A stretch of DNA of 64,000 nucleotides from Sulfurospirillum sp. Its GTDB lineage: Bacteria; Campylobacterota; Campylobacteria; Campylobacterales; Arcobacteraceae. Positions within the stretch are counted from its first letter, which is position 1; each line of letters opens with the position of its first letter. Shown piece by piece: positions 1 to 8,725 of this stretch. The stretch covers positions 1 through 64,000 of the forward strand of contig JAKZMJ010000028.1 in assembly GCA_030491005.1 (NCBI GenBank). The letters run 5' to 3'. The position numbers were made by a program, and so were the translations under genes. The notes below the pieces were generated by a model. That model made no database searches. It worked only from the letters and a program-made list of their open reading frames with translations, and was not told the origin of the DNA.

Positions 1-1200
1 AATATTTTGATTTTGAAATAAGTATAATTGGTTTGCTATATCTATAGGCTCATTATTTTGGGGAGTTGCTGAAAGTAACATAATCTTTTTTTGATAAGGG
101 TGTTTACATATCTTTTCTAATTTTTCATATCTGTTAGTATCATTATTTCTAAAGTTATGTGCCTCATCAATTATTATAAGTTCGGCAATAGTTGAGGAGG
201 GAATGCTATCTTTTGATATACATTCAATACTTTCTATCTTAAAATCTTTTATAGCTTTTAACCATTGTTTCAATACTGATTTAGGAGCGATAATAAGTGT
301 CTGTAGTTTTAATCTTTTAATGATAAGTATAGCAACGATTGTTTTTCCCAATCCTACAACATCTGCTAAATAAAATCCATTATATTTATTTAGTTTACTA
401 ATTCCATCTTGTACTGCATCTGATTGATAATTAAATGATTTAAAATCTTTAGGCATATCATCATTATCAAAATTTATTAAATCAATTCGTTTGTCAAAAT
501 AAACTTGTAAGGTCTTTATATATAGCTGATATGGTGTTATGTTATCTATTGTTATTGTTTTAGTTTCTAAATCTTTTGGTTTTTTAATAAATTTAATAAT
601 TTGATTATCTATATCTTCAGATTTTATATCAATTGCTTTTTCCCATAACTCTTCAAATACTTTCACTGCTTCATTCATATCAGTTGTATTGATTTCAACA
701 TTCATTTCAATATTATTTTCTAATCCGTTGTAAGTAAGATTTGAAGACCCTATAATTCCACTTCCAAAATATTTATTACCATCTCCAGTATGATTTATCT
801 TCACATCACTTCTTAAAATATAAAGTTTTGAATGTACATTTTTATCTTGAGATATTCTAATCTTAATTTTTTTATCTTCTATGAGTTTTTTCATTGAGAT
901 AAAGTTAATATAATCTTTTTCTAATATTGGACTTTTATTATATTGTTCTATCTGCTCATCACTAAACTTCTTTATTAATTCAGAAGCATCATAAGTATTT
1001 TTATCTGTATTTATACCTATTAAAATTCTAATCATCTTTATTTCTGATTTGACTTTATTTGCTATTTTATTAAATCCAGTAATTCTAAAATAACCAATAA
1101 GAAAATCTAAAAATTCTATATTCTTGTCGTTGTCTAATAAATGATTAATTTTATTTTCTAATGTATTTTCATTTTCATTCGTAAAAAAACTCTTTTGCAT
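1..1200 (-). CDS. Phospholipase D-like / SNF2-type helicase, C-terminus cut off by window edge
   Basis: The minus-strand frame from the ATG at 1198-1200 is open for 400 codons and leaves the window, so only the N-terminal part is seen. Residues about 30-190 resemble a phospholipase D-like domain: an H123-x-K125 motif (HSKLYIL) is followed by GSSNLTYNG at 151-159. Residues 255-400 hold helicase motifs: ADVVGLGKT (Walker A, 279-287), IIIDEAHN (motif II, 343-350) and LLSATP (motif III, 375-380). The family is known from DNA repair and restriction or phage-defence islands, where the PLD fold can act as nuclease or DNA-binding module. Its neighbours (divergent small HTH gene, IS element, gene relic, tRNA-Glu) suggest an accessory island. 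The helicase reading is firm; the biological role is inferred. Confidence 0.85.
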   Translation of the reverse strand, partial: MQKSFFTNENENTLENKINHLLDNDKNIEFLDFLIGYFRITGFNKIANKVKSEIKMIRILIGINTDKNTYDASELIKKFSDEQIEQYNKSPILEKDYINFISMKKLIEDKKIKIRISQDKNVHSKLYILRSDVKINHTGDGNKYFGSGIIGSSNLTYNGLENNIEMNVEINTTDMNEAVKVFEELWEKAIDIKSEDIDNQIIKFIKKPKDLETKTITIDNITPYQLYIKTLQVYFDKRIDLINFDNDDMPKDFKSFNYQSDAVQDGISKLNKYNGFYLADVVGLGKTIVAILIIKRLKLQTLIIAPKSVLKQWLKAIKDFKIESIECISKDSIPSSTIAELIIIDEAHNFRNNDTNRYEKLEKICKHPYQKKIMLLSATPQNNEPIDIANQLYLFQNQNI

Positions 1201-1259
1201 AGATTGGCTCTTTTTAGTAATTTTGCGAGTATAGTTGTCGCTTATTTTTTATTGTAGCC

Positions 1260-1296
1260 AATAATAAGCTATAACTTATTAAAGAAGCTTATTATT
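1260..1296. repeat. Inverted repeat between divergent helicase and HTH genes
   Basis: Perfect 11-bp arms AATAATAAGCT (1260-1270) and AGCTTATTATT (1286-1296) are separated by 15 bp. The repeat lies between the helicase start (1200, minus) and the HTH gene start (1354, plus). No T-tract follows, so an operator is a better reading than a terminator. The bound protein could be the adjacent HTH protein, but that is inference. Confidence 0.55.
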
Positions 1297-1331
1297 GCTA
1301 TGTTGAATTATCCATATATTTGTATTAAATT

Positions 1332-1337
1332 TATAAT
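1332..1337 (+). promoter_or_regulatory. -10 box of the small HTH gene
   Basis: TATAAT lies 16 bp before the ATG at 1354, and AAAGGT sits just before that start as a ribosome site. No clear -35 is visible, which is common in this phylum. Confidence 0.5.
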
Positions 1338-1353
1338 AAAAAAGGTATAAATT

Positions 1354-1551
1354 ATGACTCAACGAGATATAGCAGGACAATTAAATGTGGCAACTTCAAC
1401 AATTAGAAATTGGAAAAATGACAAAAAAAGATTATATGAAATAGTTATGAAAGGCTTTGCATTTGAAGAAGCTGTAAAAAAAGCTCAACAAAATGCAGAT
1501 GAATTAAAAGCTATAGAATTGAAATATCAAAATCCTAAATGCAATAAATAA
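1354..1551 (+). CDS. Small helix-turn-helix DNA-binding protein (65 aa)
   Basis: The N-terminal 35 residues read as a compact HTH: MTQRDIAGQLNVATSTIRNW, where the IAGQLNV turn and STIRNWKN recognition helix fit phage-type or Cro/MerR-type binders. The rest is a charged helix rich in Lys, Glu and Ala that may dimerise. An AAAGGT ribosome site precedes the ATG. It is divergent from the PLD-helicase gene and an inverted repeat lies between them, so it may regulate that gene or itself. The product is too short to place in a named family; a truncated larger protein is also possible. Confidence 0.6.
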   Translation: MTQRDIAGQLNVATSTIRNWKNDKKRLYEIVMKGFAFEEAVKKAQQNADELKAIELKYQNPKCNK

Positions 1552-1576
1552 TAAGTTGTCATAATTCGGACACTTC

Positions 1577-1838
1577 TGTACAGATAAATATACTAAATTT
1601 TACAAGATTTGTATAGAAATAAAAATCTGTACAGTTAGAGTCTTTTTTAACCCTACAATCTATACACTTTCGCAAAATATGTACAGATAATAAAAGACAA
1701 ATAAATACCTTGAATAGCCGATAGTTAAAGCTTTTAAGCACTATATTTATATGGATATTTTTCTTGTTTTGCAAAATAGTTTCTGAAAATATTTTTAGTG
1801 ACATCTATATAAGTATGCTTATGTATTCAAATGTACAG
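1577..1838. repeat. Four spaced copies of TGTACAG
   Basis: TGTACAG occurs at 1577-1583, 1628-1634, 1680-1686 and 1832-1838. Two copies extend to TGTACAGATA (1577 and 1680). The 330-bp stretch from the HTH stop to the IS left end holds no convincing gene; the short open frames across it have no sensible protein character. The repeats are spaced about 51, 52 and 152 bp, so the first three are near-regular. Function unknown. Confidence 0.4.
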
Positions 1839-1881
1839 TATTATATGCAATTGCACTATCTTTTTATAGTTAAACTAAGTT

Positions 1882-1903
1882 ACTTAACTTTCGCACCTAA
1901 AAC
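1882..1903 (+). repeat. Left terminal inverted repeat of the IS4-type element
   Basis: Perfect 22-bp complement of 3439-3460. Two further bases outward (1880-1881) also match. Confidence 0.85.
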
Positions 1904-2093
1904 AATCAATAAAACATCAAATAACAAGCAGATTATCAATACTTAATCCAAGATTTTCATGTCTATTGACAATATTATTTTAAGTGTAAATAATTAAAAT
2001 AATATTCTAAAAATAAACTATAAAATAGTATCAAAGAAGCTTTTATACAGTGCTTATTAGCTATAATATGGATATTAAAAAAGAGGTTTATTG

Positions 2094-3458
2094 ATGAATA
2101 TTCAAGAGAAAATAACTAATATTATAAATGACAAGCTAAAAAATCCAATTTTCAAGACAATGCAAGTACTAAATATAAAAACAATTTTATCTCAAAGTAA
2201 ATTCACTAAGAAAGATGGTGTTAGTGTTTATATGGTAGTTATTCATTTTGTCTATATGTTGGTTATGAATAAAAAGATATCAACATTTTCAAATCAAAGT
2301 GATGATAGTTTAAAGAAAGATGTTTACTATAGATTACTTAGCAATAGTAACTACAACTGGAGAAAACTACTATCTTTATCAACATTAAAGATACTAAAAT
2401 TACTTCATAAAGTACAAGATAAAAAAGCTGTAAGAGTTTTAATTATTGATGATACAGTTGAGGGAAAAGTTGGTAAAGATATAGAGGGTAGTAGTGACTA
2501 CTTATGGAGTAATAAAGAGAAACGAACTATTAGAGGTATCAATGTTGTATCTTTAAATTATAGTGATGGTTTCTCTAACTTGATGTTAGACTTTGAAATT
2601 GCTACAAATAAATATGCAAGAGTAGCACTAGAAAATTTTACTAATATTGTAGATTATAGAAGTAATGCTCACATAAGAAGACTAGAGACACTAAAAGGCA
2701 AATCACAAATAGCAATAGCTATGGTTAAAAGAGCTGTAAATAGTGGTATATATGCTGATTATTTACTTGTTGATAGTTGGTATAGTAAACCTTCATTCAT
2801 TAAAGAGATGAATGAACTAGGATTAAAAGTTATTACAAGAGTAGCAAATAACAATAAAATATGGAACTTTTTAGGAGATAGAAAAACACTAACAGGTATC
2901 TATGATAAATATAAAAAACTAAAAGATATAAAGTCTGGAACCTATGGCAAAAAAGTTAAATATAAATATTTTTCAGTTGTAGTTGAACATAAAAAAGCTG
3001 GTAAAATAAAAATAGTATTTTTAAAGACATCAGATAAATTAATACCAATTGTATCAACAGATTTAGATATCTCAGACGAAACAATTATTGAGACTTATAG
3101 AAGAAGATGGGATATAGAACAAGGTTATAAAGAACTTCGTGAACACTTTGGATTTGGTACAGAAGAAAATAGAATATATGAAGCTCTTATTGCTCGTATT
3201 ACACTATCATTTTTTACATACAATATTGTCAGCTATATAAATCGTATTAGTAATGAACCTAAAACCATAGGTGGATTGTTTAAAGATTTAGAATGTGAAC
3301 TACATACTTTAGCAATTGCTATGCAAACATTTATATTAATACTCAATGAAATAGCACAAATAGAAGAGATTGTAAATAGAAATGATGATTTTACTACTAT
3401 TATTGATATATTAAAGGATGTGACACAGAAGTTACTTGGTTTTAGGTGCGAAAGTTAA
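2094..3458 (+). CDS. IS4-family DDE transposase
   Basis: The 454-residue protein carries the DDE core. The first Asp is in VLIIDDTVEGK, the second in LLVDSWYSKPSF, and the glutamate is in the IS4 signature Y-x2-R-x3-E-x6-K/R, seen as YRRRWDIEQGYKELR. The ATG at 2094 is preferred over the TTG at 2091 because AGAGG lies seven bases upstream of it. No frameshift or internal stop is present, so the enzyme could be active. The final codons (GFRCES) are read from the right inverted repeat, so the C-terminus is fixed by the DNA end that the enzyme must bind. Confidence 0.93.
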   Translation: MNIQEKITNIINDKLKNPIFKTMQVLNIKTILSQSKFTKKDGVSVYMVVIHFVYMLVMNKKISTFSNQSDDSLKKDVYYRLLSNSNYNWRKLLSLSTLKILKLLHKVQDKKAVRVLIIDDTVEGKVGKDIEGSSDYLWSNKEKRTIRGINVVSLNYSDGFSNLMLDFEIATNKYARVALENFTNIVDYRSNAHIRRLETLKGKSQIAIAMVKRAVNSGIYADYLLVDSWYSKPSFIKEMNELGLKVITRVANNNKIWNFLGDRKTLTGIYDKYKKLKDIKSGTYGKKVKYKYFSVVVEHKKAGKIKIVFLKTSDKLIPIVSTDLDISDETIIETYRRRWDIEQGYKELREHFGFGTEENRIYEALIARITLSFFTYNIVSYINRISNEPKTIGGLFKDLECELHTLAIAMQTFILILNEIAQIEEIVNRNDDFTTIIDILKDVTQKLLGFRCES

Positions 3459-3460
3459 GT
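3439..3460 (-). repeat. Right terminal inverted repeat of the IS4-type element
   Basis: Perfect 22-bp complement of 1882-1903. It overlaps the last six codons and the stop of the transposase gene. Confidence 0.85.
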
Positions 3461-3563
3461 AAGTTACATAATATTTTAAATATCCACCCTTTTTGCTCTC
3501 TTGAGAAAATCTTAGGATTTGATTGTTTTGATTGAATAGTCACTCATTACAAGTAAATTTAAT

Positions 3564-3704
3564 TTACCATATAATTTTAGCAATATTATCTATATCATTT
3601 AGTGGTATTGCTAATACTTTTAGGTTAGGAATTGAAACAGTAGCTTCCATTCTCCACTTTAGTACATCAAGATTATTTTTAAATTGTTTATTATAAATGA
3701 CGAC
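3564..3704 (-). pseudogene. Relic of an unknown gene (about 46 codons)
   Basis: The minus strand reads a protein-like tail containing NNLDVLKWRMEATVS and LAIPLNDIDNIAKIIW before a stop at 3564-3566. A stop just upstream and the lack of a start show that it is a fragment. I do not recognise the family. The rest of 3461-3849 holds nothing I can name. The fragment lies between the IS and tRNA-Glu, in keeping with a decayed island. Confidence 0.35.
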
Positions 3705-3849
3705 TTAATGAAAAAATGTAACTTCTGATGTAACTATAATAAGAATATTTAGTTACATTACATTAGATTAAGTTAGAGTATTATATCATCATAATATACT
3801 TTCATTAAGGGGCTTATAGGCTTTATTGGATTTGTATAGATTAATACAA

Positions 3850-3926
3850 TGGCGACCCCAGCAAGATTTGAACTTGCGTTCTTTGGATGAAATCCAAATG
3901 TCCTTGGCCACTAGACGAAAGGGTCG
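3850..3926 (-). tRNA. tRNA-Glu(TTC)
   Basis: The minus strand folds as a standard tRNA. The acceptor pairs CGACCCT with GGGGTCG, the anticodon stem TTTGG/CCAAA holds the loop ATTTCAT with anticodon TTC, the T-arm carries GTTCAAATC, and CCA is encoded (3850-3852). Its 3' end faces the accessory DNA at 1-3849, the usual orientation for island insertion at a tRNA gene. Confidence 0.97.
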
Positions 3927-3996
3927 TAATAAAAGAAAAATTATAATAAAGTTACTTTGTCATTTTGCTTAAATATGAAAATATAAAGCTTTAAAA

Positions 3997-5154
3997 TTAG
4001 AAAAATATTTTTTGTAAGTCATTTACTATACTTTCATCTAATTTATTATTTTTAACTAAATCTTGCAGTATTTCAAAACTCTTAGCTTGTAAAAATGCTT
4101 TTCTATATGGTTTTGTACTAATTAGTTGAATATATATGTTAATTGTTGCTATTAATCTATCATTAAAACTTAGATTAGAACTTGGAATTTTATATGGATA
4201 TCCACTTGCATCAAGTGTTTCTTGAACTTTACTAGCTAGCAAGCTTATATTAGTAAAACCCATTATATTATTTAATATTTTTTTTGTGTAATATGGATAT
4301 GATTTTATTATTTCATATTCTTGACTACTTAGTTTAGATTTTTTATGTAAAATATCATTAGGAATGACTAGTTTTCCTATATTAATTAAAGAAGCAGCTA
4401 TTAAAAAAGTATATTTATCTTTGTAGTCAAATTTATAATATTCAAGAACTTTATTATATATTTCTTCTTGTATTTCATTTGTTTGTGTGATTTTTGTAAA
4501 AAGTGAAGTTATTTTGAATAAATCTTCAAAGCTAATAATTTTTGTAAAGTCTTGTATAGTATTAAAAATATAAGATAAAATTTCATTTTCATTTTGTAAG
4601 TCTAAATAAAAGCCAAGATTATCACTTAAGTCTAAAAATGCTTCACATATATTTTTAGAAAATCTTATATTACTTTGTTCTTTTACATAAGTTTTTATAT
4701 TAGTTTTATTTTGTAATAAAGAAGAAGTTAAATTAAAATTTCTATCTAAAAAAACACTAAAACCTAAAATTTGAGACAATAAAGGAATATCATTTTTTGA
4801 TAAATTATAAATTCCAGTTCCATTATAATATTCTAAATGGTATTTTAAAATATTTGCTTTCTTTTGTACAAATGGAAAGTTTGAAATATTGTTTTGACTT
4901 AATTCACAATATTCTTTTGTATTGATGGGTGCTTGAAGTAAAGCGTTATTATGAATTAAACTATAAGAACATAAATCAGACATATCTTGTGCATTTAAGC
5001 CTAGCTTTTCTCCAAGTTTTAAAGATATATACATAACTCTTTTAGAATGCCCTAACTTTACATTATGAAGTTCGTTTTCTTTAAAATCAAAAGCAAAAGA
5101 AGTTGCTAATAAAAAATTATTTAGATTAAAATATACTTCTCTTTTTTTATTCAT
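3997..5154 (-). CDS. Degenerate HD-GYP-type protein (tandem HD domains)
   Basis: The 385-residue protein looks like an HD-GYP phosphodiesterase, a family that hydrolyses cyclic di-GMP. An N-terminal HD-like half contains LGHSKRVMYISLKLGEKLGL. A C-terminal half contains SLINIGKLVIPNDIL, KKILNNI and ASGYPY (the GYP loop). The usual metal-binding HD pair before IGK is missing: Ser-Leu-Ile-Asn replaces Leu-His-Asp. It may therefore bind rather than cleave the nucleotide. No membrane segment or sensor domain is visible. It lies 11 bp downstream of the exported hydrolase gene on the same strand. Confidence 0.75.
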   Translation of the reverse strand: MNKKREVYFNLNNFLLATSFAFDFKENELHNVKLGHSKRVMYISLKLGEKLGLNAQDMSDLCSYSLIHNNALLQAPINTKEYCELSQNNISNFPFVQKKANILKYHLEYYNGTGIYNLSKNDIPLLSQILGFSVFLDRNFNLTSSLLQNKTNIKTYVKEQSNIRFSKNICEAFLDLSDNLGFYLDLQNENEILSYIFNTIQDFTKIISFEDLFKITSLFTKITQTNEIQEEIYNKVLEYYKFDYKDKYTFLIAASLINIGKLVIPNDILHKKSKLSSQEYEIIKSYPYYTKKILNNIMGFTNISLLASKVQETLDASGYPYKIPSSNLSFNDRLIATINIYIQLISTKPYRKAFLQAKSFEILQDLVKNNKLDESIVNDLQKIFF

Positions 5155-5165
5155 TATTTAAATAA

Positions 5166-5951
5166 TTAATAATCTAAAAAGTCTGTAATAGCTTCTATAG
5201 ATTCATCTGTCATATCAAGATCTAAATGTACAGCATTTTTAACTTCTACTATTTGCACATCTATTTTTTTGTTTTTTGCTAAGATATAAAAATCTTTTGT
5301 AATTTTTGGTTTTGAAACTTTATCTTTACTTCCATATATTAGTAATATTTTTGTATCTTTTTTTATATTATCTATTACATCTACTACTGAGATAAGATTT
5401 TTATTTGTTGACTTTTTATGAATATCATAAATACCACCAATACTTACAAGATTATCAATCACATTTGTTTTATAACCTGTTAATGTAGCTCCCATCATAG
5501 CACCAGCTGAATGACCGATATAGTTTAAAGTTTTTGCTTTATACTTTGTTTTTAAAGCTTGTAATAATTTTCCTAAAAAGTTTAAATATTTTTTTGTTCC
5601 AGCTAGATTTTTAACTTTTTTATTACCCAATGCTAGTAAATGATTACTTGAAGATTTGGAATAAGCAGGTAAGGCAACTACTATACTTGTAATATCTGTT
5701 TGCATAGCTATATCTTCAGCAAAAGTAGAATATCTTCCAAGTACATTTGTACCTTCCTTCCAAGTACCATGCACGATTATATTTAAAGAATGTTCTTTAT
5801 CACCTTTTGATATAAAATATTCAATACATTCATTTCCTACAAAAATAAATGTACCTTTATTTGTTTCACATTGTTTTATTGATACATTTTTAGCCTCAAT
5901 ATTTGATACAAAAAGTAGCACACAGATAAATAACATTTTTAATTTATACAT
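5166..5951 (-). CDS. Exported alpha/beta hydrolase
   Basis: The protein has 261 residues. An N-terminal signal sequence (MYKLKMLFICVLLFVSNIEA) targets it for export. The alpha/beta-hydrolase core shows IIVHGTW (oxyanion region), the nucleophile elbow IGHSAGAMMG, a late Asp in LLIYGSKDKVSKP and a His in NAVHLDLD, which complete a Ser-Asp-His triad. Substrate unknown; esterase, lipase or small peptidase are all possible. It is followed by the HD-GYP-like gene and preceded 26 bp away by the DsrE-like gene, so the three may be co-transcribed. Confidence 0.8.
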   Translation of the reverse strand: MYKLKMLFICVLLFVSNIEAKNVSIKQCETNKGTFIFVGNECIEYFISKGDKEHSLNIIVHGTWKEGTNVLGRYSTFAEDIAMQTDITSIVVALPAYSKSSSNHLLALGNKKVKNLAGTKKYLNFLGKLLQALKTKYKAKTLNYIGHSAGAMMGATLTGYKTNVIDNLVSIGGIYDIHKKSTNKNLISVVDVIDNIKKDTKILLIYGSKDKVSKPKITKDFYILAKNKKIDVQIVEVKNAVHLDLDMTDESIEAITDFLDY

Positions 5952-5977
5952 TTCTTAATCCTTTAAAGTTAGAATAA

Positions 5978-6415
5978 TTAATATGGAGTAATTCCGATAT
6001 AACCATTCATTTGTCTTTCAATGACTTCAACAATTCCAGCTTGAACATATGAAATATCATCAATAAAATCTTTTTCATTCCATTTCATACTTTGCATTGT
6101 ATTTTTGCATCCTATAAATTCAACATCATATTCCATAAGTGATTGAATTCGTAATAAAGTTTGTTTATCATAGTCTTTTTTTATAGCCCTCATTCCTGGA
6201 CCATATGCAGAAACTACAACTTTCAAAGTTTCAGGTGGATATTCTTTTAAAATATTATAAATAGAACTTATTGTTTGATTAACTGTTTTAATGTTTGAAA
6301 CATATAAGCTAATTACTACTTTTCTAGGATTTTCAAAAGTTGGTTGGGGATTTGAAAAAGTTGATTTAGAAAACGATAAAACACTAAGTAAAATAACTAA
6401 AAGAATATGTTTCAC
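5978..6415 (-). CDS. Exported DsrE-like protein
   Basis: The protein has 145 residues with an N-terminal signal sequence ending near FSKSTFS. The mature part follows the DsrE/DsrF-like fold: KVVISLYVSNIKTVNQTISS, then LKVVVSAYGPGM, then VEFIGCKNTMQSM. The CKNTM cysteine is the conserved position in this family. Periplasmic members are linked to sulfur handling, but substrates are mostly unknown. The N-terminal stretch NPQPTFENPRK is a short linker. Confidence 0.75.
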   Translation of the reverse strand: MKHILLVILLSVLSFSKSTFSNPQPTFENPRKVVISLYVSNIKTVNQTISSIYNILKEYPPETLKVVVSAYGPGMRAIKKDYDKQTLLRIQSLMEYDVEFIGCKNTMQSMKWNEKDFIDDISYVQAGIVEVIERQMNGYIGITPY

Positions 6416-6537
6416 TTTAATTTCCTTATTAAAAATAATTTTTATTTCTTAATTATAACTAATTTATATAAAAATTTATATAAACTTAAATAATGATTTG
6501 ATATATTTAGAAGAATAAAAAATTATTAGGAAATAAA

Positions 6538-6876
6538 ATGCAAATAAATATAAATGCTGAAGTTATATTATCCCAGTTAGGTTATGCTAAAAGTGAAGCG
6601 TCACTTAAAAGAGCAGAAAAAGTTATAGAAGTTACAAAAAACTTTCATAAATTTTCAAAACATATTATTAGTTTAAATGATGTATTGAAAAAAATGAATG
6701 CTTATGTAGGTTTGTCTAATAAAACAGATTATCTTAAAATTAAATGTGATGAAAATGATGCAAAAGAAATTTTGGAAGAATTTAAAAATGAAGTAATTCA
6801 TTGGGCAAATAAATATAATGTATTATTAAAACAAAATGACAATAAAAATCTTTACTATATCGTAGGGGCTGATTAA
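6538..6876 (+). CDS. Hypothetical protein, 112 aa
   Basis: I do not recognise this protein. It starts at ATG 6538 behind AGGAAA, is soluble, mostly helical and Lys/Asn/Glu-rich, and has one Cys (KCDEND). The C-terminal half contains EEFKNEVIHWANKYNVLLKQ, which reads as an amphipathic helix. It converges with uvrC one base past its stop, so the two genes have no room for a separate terminator. Confidence 0.7.
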   Translation: MQININAEVILSQLGYAKSEASLKRAEKVIEVTKNFHKFSKHIISLNDVLKKMNAYVGLSNKTDYLKIKCDENDAKEILEEFKNEVIHWANKYNVLLKQNDNKNLYYIVGAD

Positions 6877-6877
6877 A

Positions 6878-8719
6878 TTATTTATTAAAATGTTCATATA
6901 CTAAAGTACTGTCTTTTTCATTTAGCACAGCTTTTAATTCTTCAACACTTGAAGATTTTATAAGCTCAAACGCTCCAAAATATAAAAGCAGTTTTTTCAC
7001 TTTTGCTTGACCTATGCCTTTTATTTGTAAAAGTGAAATTTGTTTATCTTCTGTTCTTTTTTGTTTTCTATGATAAGAGATTACAAATCTATGTGCTTCA
7101 TCTCTTTGTTTTTGTATAAATTGCAGTCTTTTATCACTAGGACTTAAATTTAAAACTTCAAAGTTATCAGACTTATTTTTAAAATGAATTATATCTTTAG
7201 CACTTCCTTTTGATCTATTAGCTTTTGCGTTAATTTTTTCTTTTGCTATTGCAATTATATTTAAATGTATGCCAAAAGAACTAGTTATATCATAGGCTAG
7301 TTTTAATAAGGTCAAGCCTCCATCTATAATCCACATATCAGGTGCTGGATTTTTTTCAAAACTTAGAACTCTTCTTGTTAGAACTTCTTTCATTTGGGCA
7401 TATTCATCTTTTGCTTCAAGATTATAATGCCTAAAAGCATCTTTTTTAAATGAATTTATATTTTCATCCCATACAACCATAGCACCAACTGTAGCTTGTC
7501 CCATCATATGTGAGTTATCATAGGTTTCTATTCTAAAAGGATATGTTTCAAGATGTAATAATTCTTTTAATTCTTCATAAATTGCTATTTTATTTTGTGC
7601 TAAATCTATTCTTAATAATTCTTCACAATTATTAAGTGCCACATCAATTAGATATTTTTTCTTATCTTTTTTTGGAAAAACTAGTTTTATTTTTTTCTTA
7701 AACTTTATATATAAAAAGTTTTCAATTTCTTCTTTATTCTCAAGGTCAATATCAAGTAAAATCTCTTTTGGTAAAATAGGTATATCTTTATCATAATAAT
7801 TAATAATAGCTCTCTCATAAGCTTCATTTAAATCTATATTTAAATTATCTTCTGTGCTATGTACTTTTATAAAATTATGTGAGCTTGATGTTAATTTTCC
7901 ATCTCGAATAAACATATATACAAGTACAGCTTTTTTTGCATTTGATTTAATAGCAAAGATATCTATGTTTTCATTTGTGGCTAAATCAACGGCTGATTTT
8001 ATTTGTGATTTTTTGATAGTTTTTATTCTATCTCTTAATTTCATCGCATCTTCAAATCTAAAATCATCACTATATTCATTCATCTTTGTATTTAATCTAG
8101 CTATTAGTTTTGTTTTATTATAAATATAACTCAAAGCTTCTTTTATAAGTTCCCTATATTCTTCACTTGTTATTTTTCCCTCACAAGGAGCATAACATCT
8201 TTTTATTTGATAAAACAAACAAGCTTTTTTTTCTTTTAAACAAGATTTTTTTTGAACAAGAGGAACTATCTCATAAATACTATCTAACATATCTCTTGCC
8301 CCTATTGAATAAGGTCCAAAATATTTTATATTTTTATTTTTGTATACTTTTCTTGTGATTTCTAAGCGTGGAAAATCTTCATTATAATTTATATAAATAT
8401 AAGGATATGTTTTGTCATCTCTTAATAAGATATTGTATTTTGGTTTTAATTGTTTTATAAGTGAATTTTCAAGAATTAAAGCATCATTTTCATTTGAAGT
8501 TATTATCCAATCACATGTATGAACTTGCGAAAGCATTTTATGTATTCTAATAGATACTTTTGTGGCTATTAAAAAATGTGGTGAGAATTTAAAATAAGAC
8601 CTAACCCTGTTCTTTAAATTCTTTGCTTTTCCTACATATAAAAGATGTCCGTGTTTATCATAATACTTATAAACACCTGATTCTTGTGGTAATTGCTTTA
8701 ATTTTTCTTCTAAATTCAT
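6878..8719 (-). CDS. uvrC: UvrC, nucleotide excision repair endonuclease subunit
   Basis: The 613-residue protein has the family length and domain order: GIY-YIG nuclease (SGVYKYYDKHGHLLYVGKAK, near residues 14-33), a UVR motif for UvrB contact (FRFEDAMKLRDRI, about 216-228), the RNase H-like nuclease (DNSHMMGQATVGAMVVW, then WIIDGG), and a C-terminal helix-hairpin-helix pair (LLQIKGIGQAKVKKLL). It makes the dual incision around bulky DNA lesions with UvrA and UvrB, whose genes are not in this window. The ATG at 8719 is the only start that keeps the full nuclease domain; no Shine-Dalgarno precedes it. Confidence 0.97.
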   Translation of the reverse strand: MNLEEKLKQLPQESGVYKYYDKHGHLLYVGKAKNLKNRVRSYFKFSPHFLIATKVSIRIHKMLSQVHTCDWIITSNENDALILENSLIKQLKPKYNILLRDDKTYPYIYINYNEDFPRLEITRKVYKNKNIKYFGPYSIGARDMLDSIYEIVPLVQKKSCLKEKKACLFYQIKRCYAPCEGKITSEEYRELIKEALSYIYNKTKLIARLNTKMNEYSDDFRFEDAMKLRDRIKTIKKSQIKSAVDLATNENIDIFAIKSNAKKAVLVYMFIRDGKLTSSSHNFIKVHSTEDNLNIDLNEAYERAIINYYDKDIPILPKEILLDIDLENKEEIENFLYIKFKKKIKLVFPKKDKKKYLIDVALNNCEELLRIDLAQNKIAIYEELKELLHLETYPFRIETYDNSHMMGQATVGAMVVWDENINSFKKDAFRHYNLEAKDEYAQMKEVLTRRVLSFEKNPAPDMWIIDGGLTLLKLAYDITSSFGIHLNIIAIAKEKINAKANRSKGSAKDIIHFKNKSDNFEVLNLSPSDKRLQFIQKQRDEAHRFVISYHRKQKRTEDKQISLLQIKGIGQAKVKKLLLYFGAFELIKSSSVEELKAVLNEKDSTLVYEHFNK

Positions 8720-8725
8720 ACTTGT

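Larger units (their letters stand above)
1882..3460 (+). mobile_element. IS4-family insertion sequence, apparently intact (about 1.58 kb)
   Basis: Inverted ends of 22 bp match perfectly: 1882-1903 and 3439-3460 (outer end ACTTAACTTTCGCACC). The pentamer AAGTT abuts both ends (1877-1881 and 3461-3465), a candidate 5-bp target duplication; it continues as AAGTTAC on both sides, which makes the exact end ambiguous by about two bases. The single gene fills the element, and its stop codon lies inside the right inverted repeat. Confidence 0.85.

Noticed and set aside
1559-1946. Two overlapping 60-81 codon frames on opposite strands
   Set aside because: Neither has protein-like composition or a ribosome site, and the plus frame runs into the IS end. 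The region is better described by its TGTACAG repeats.
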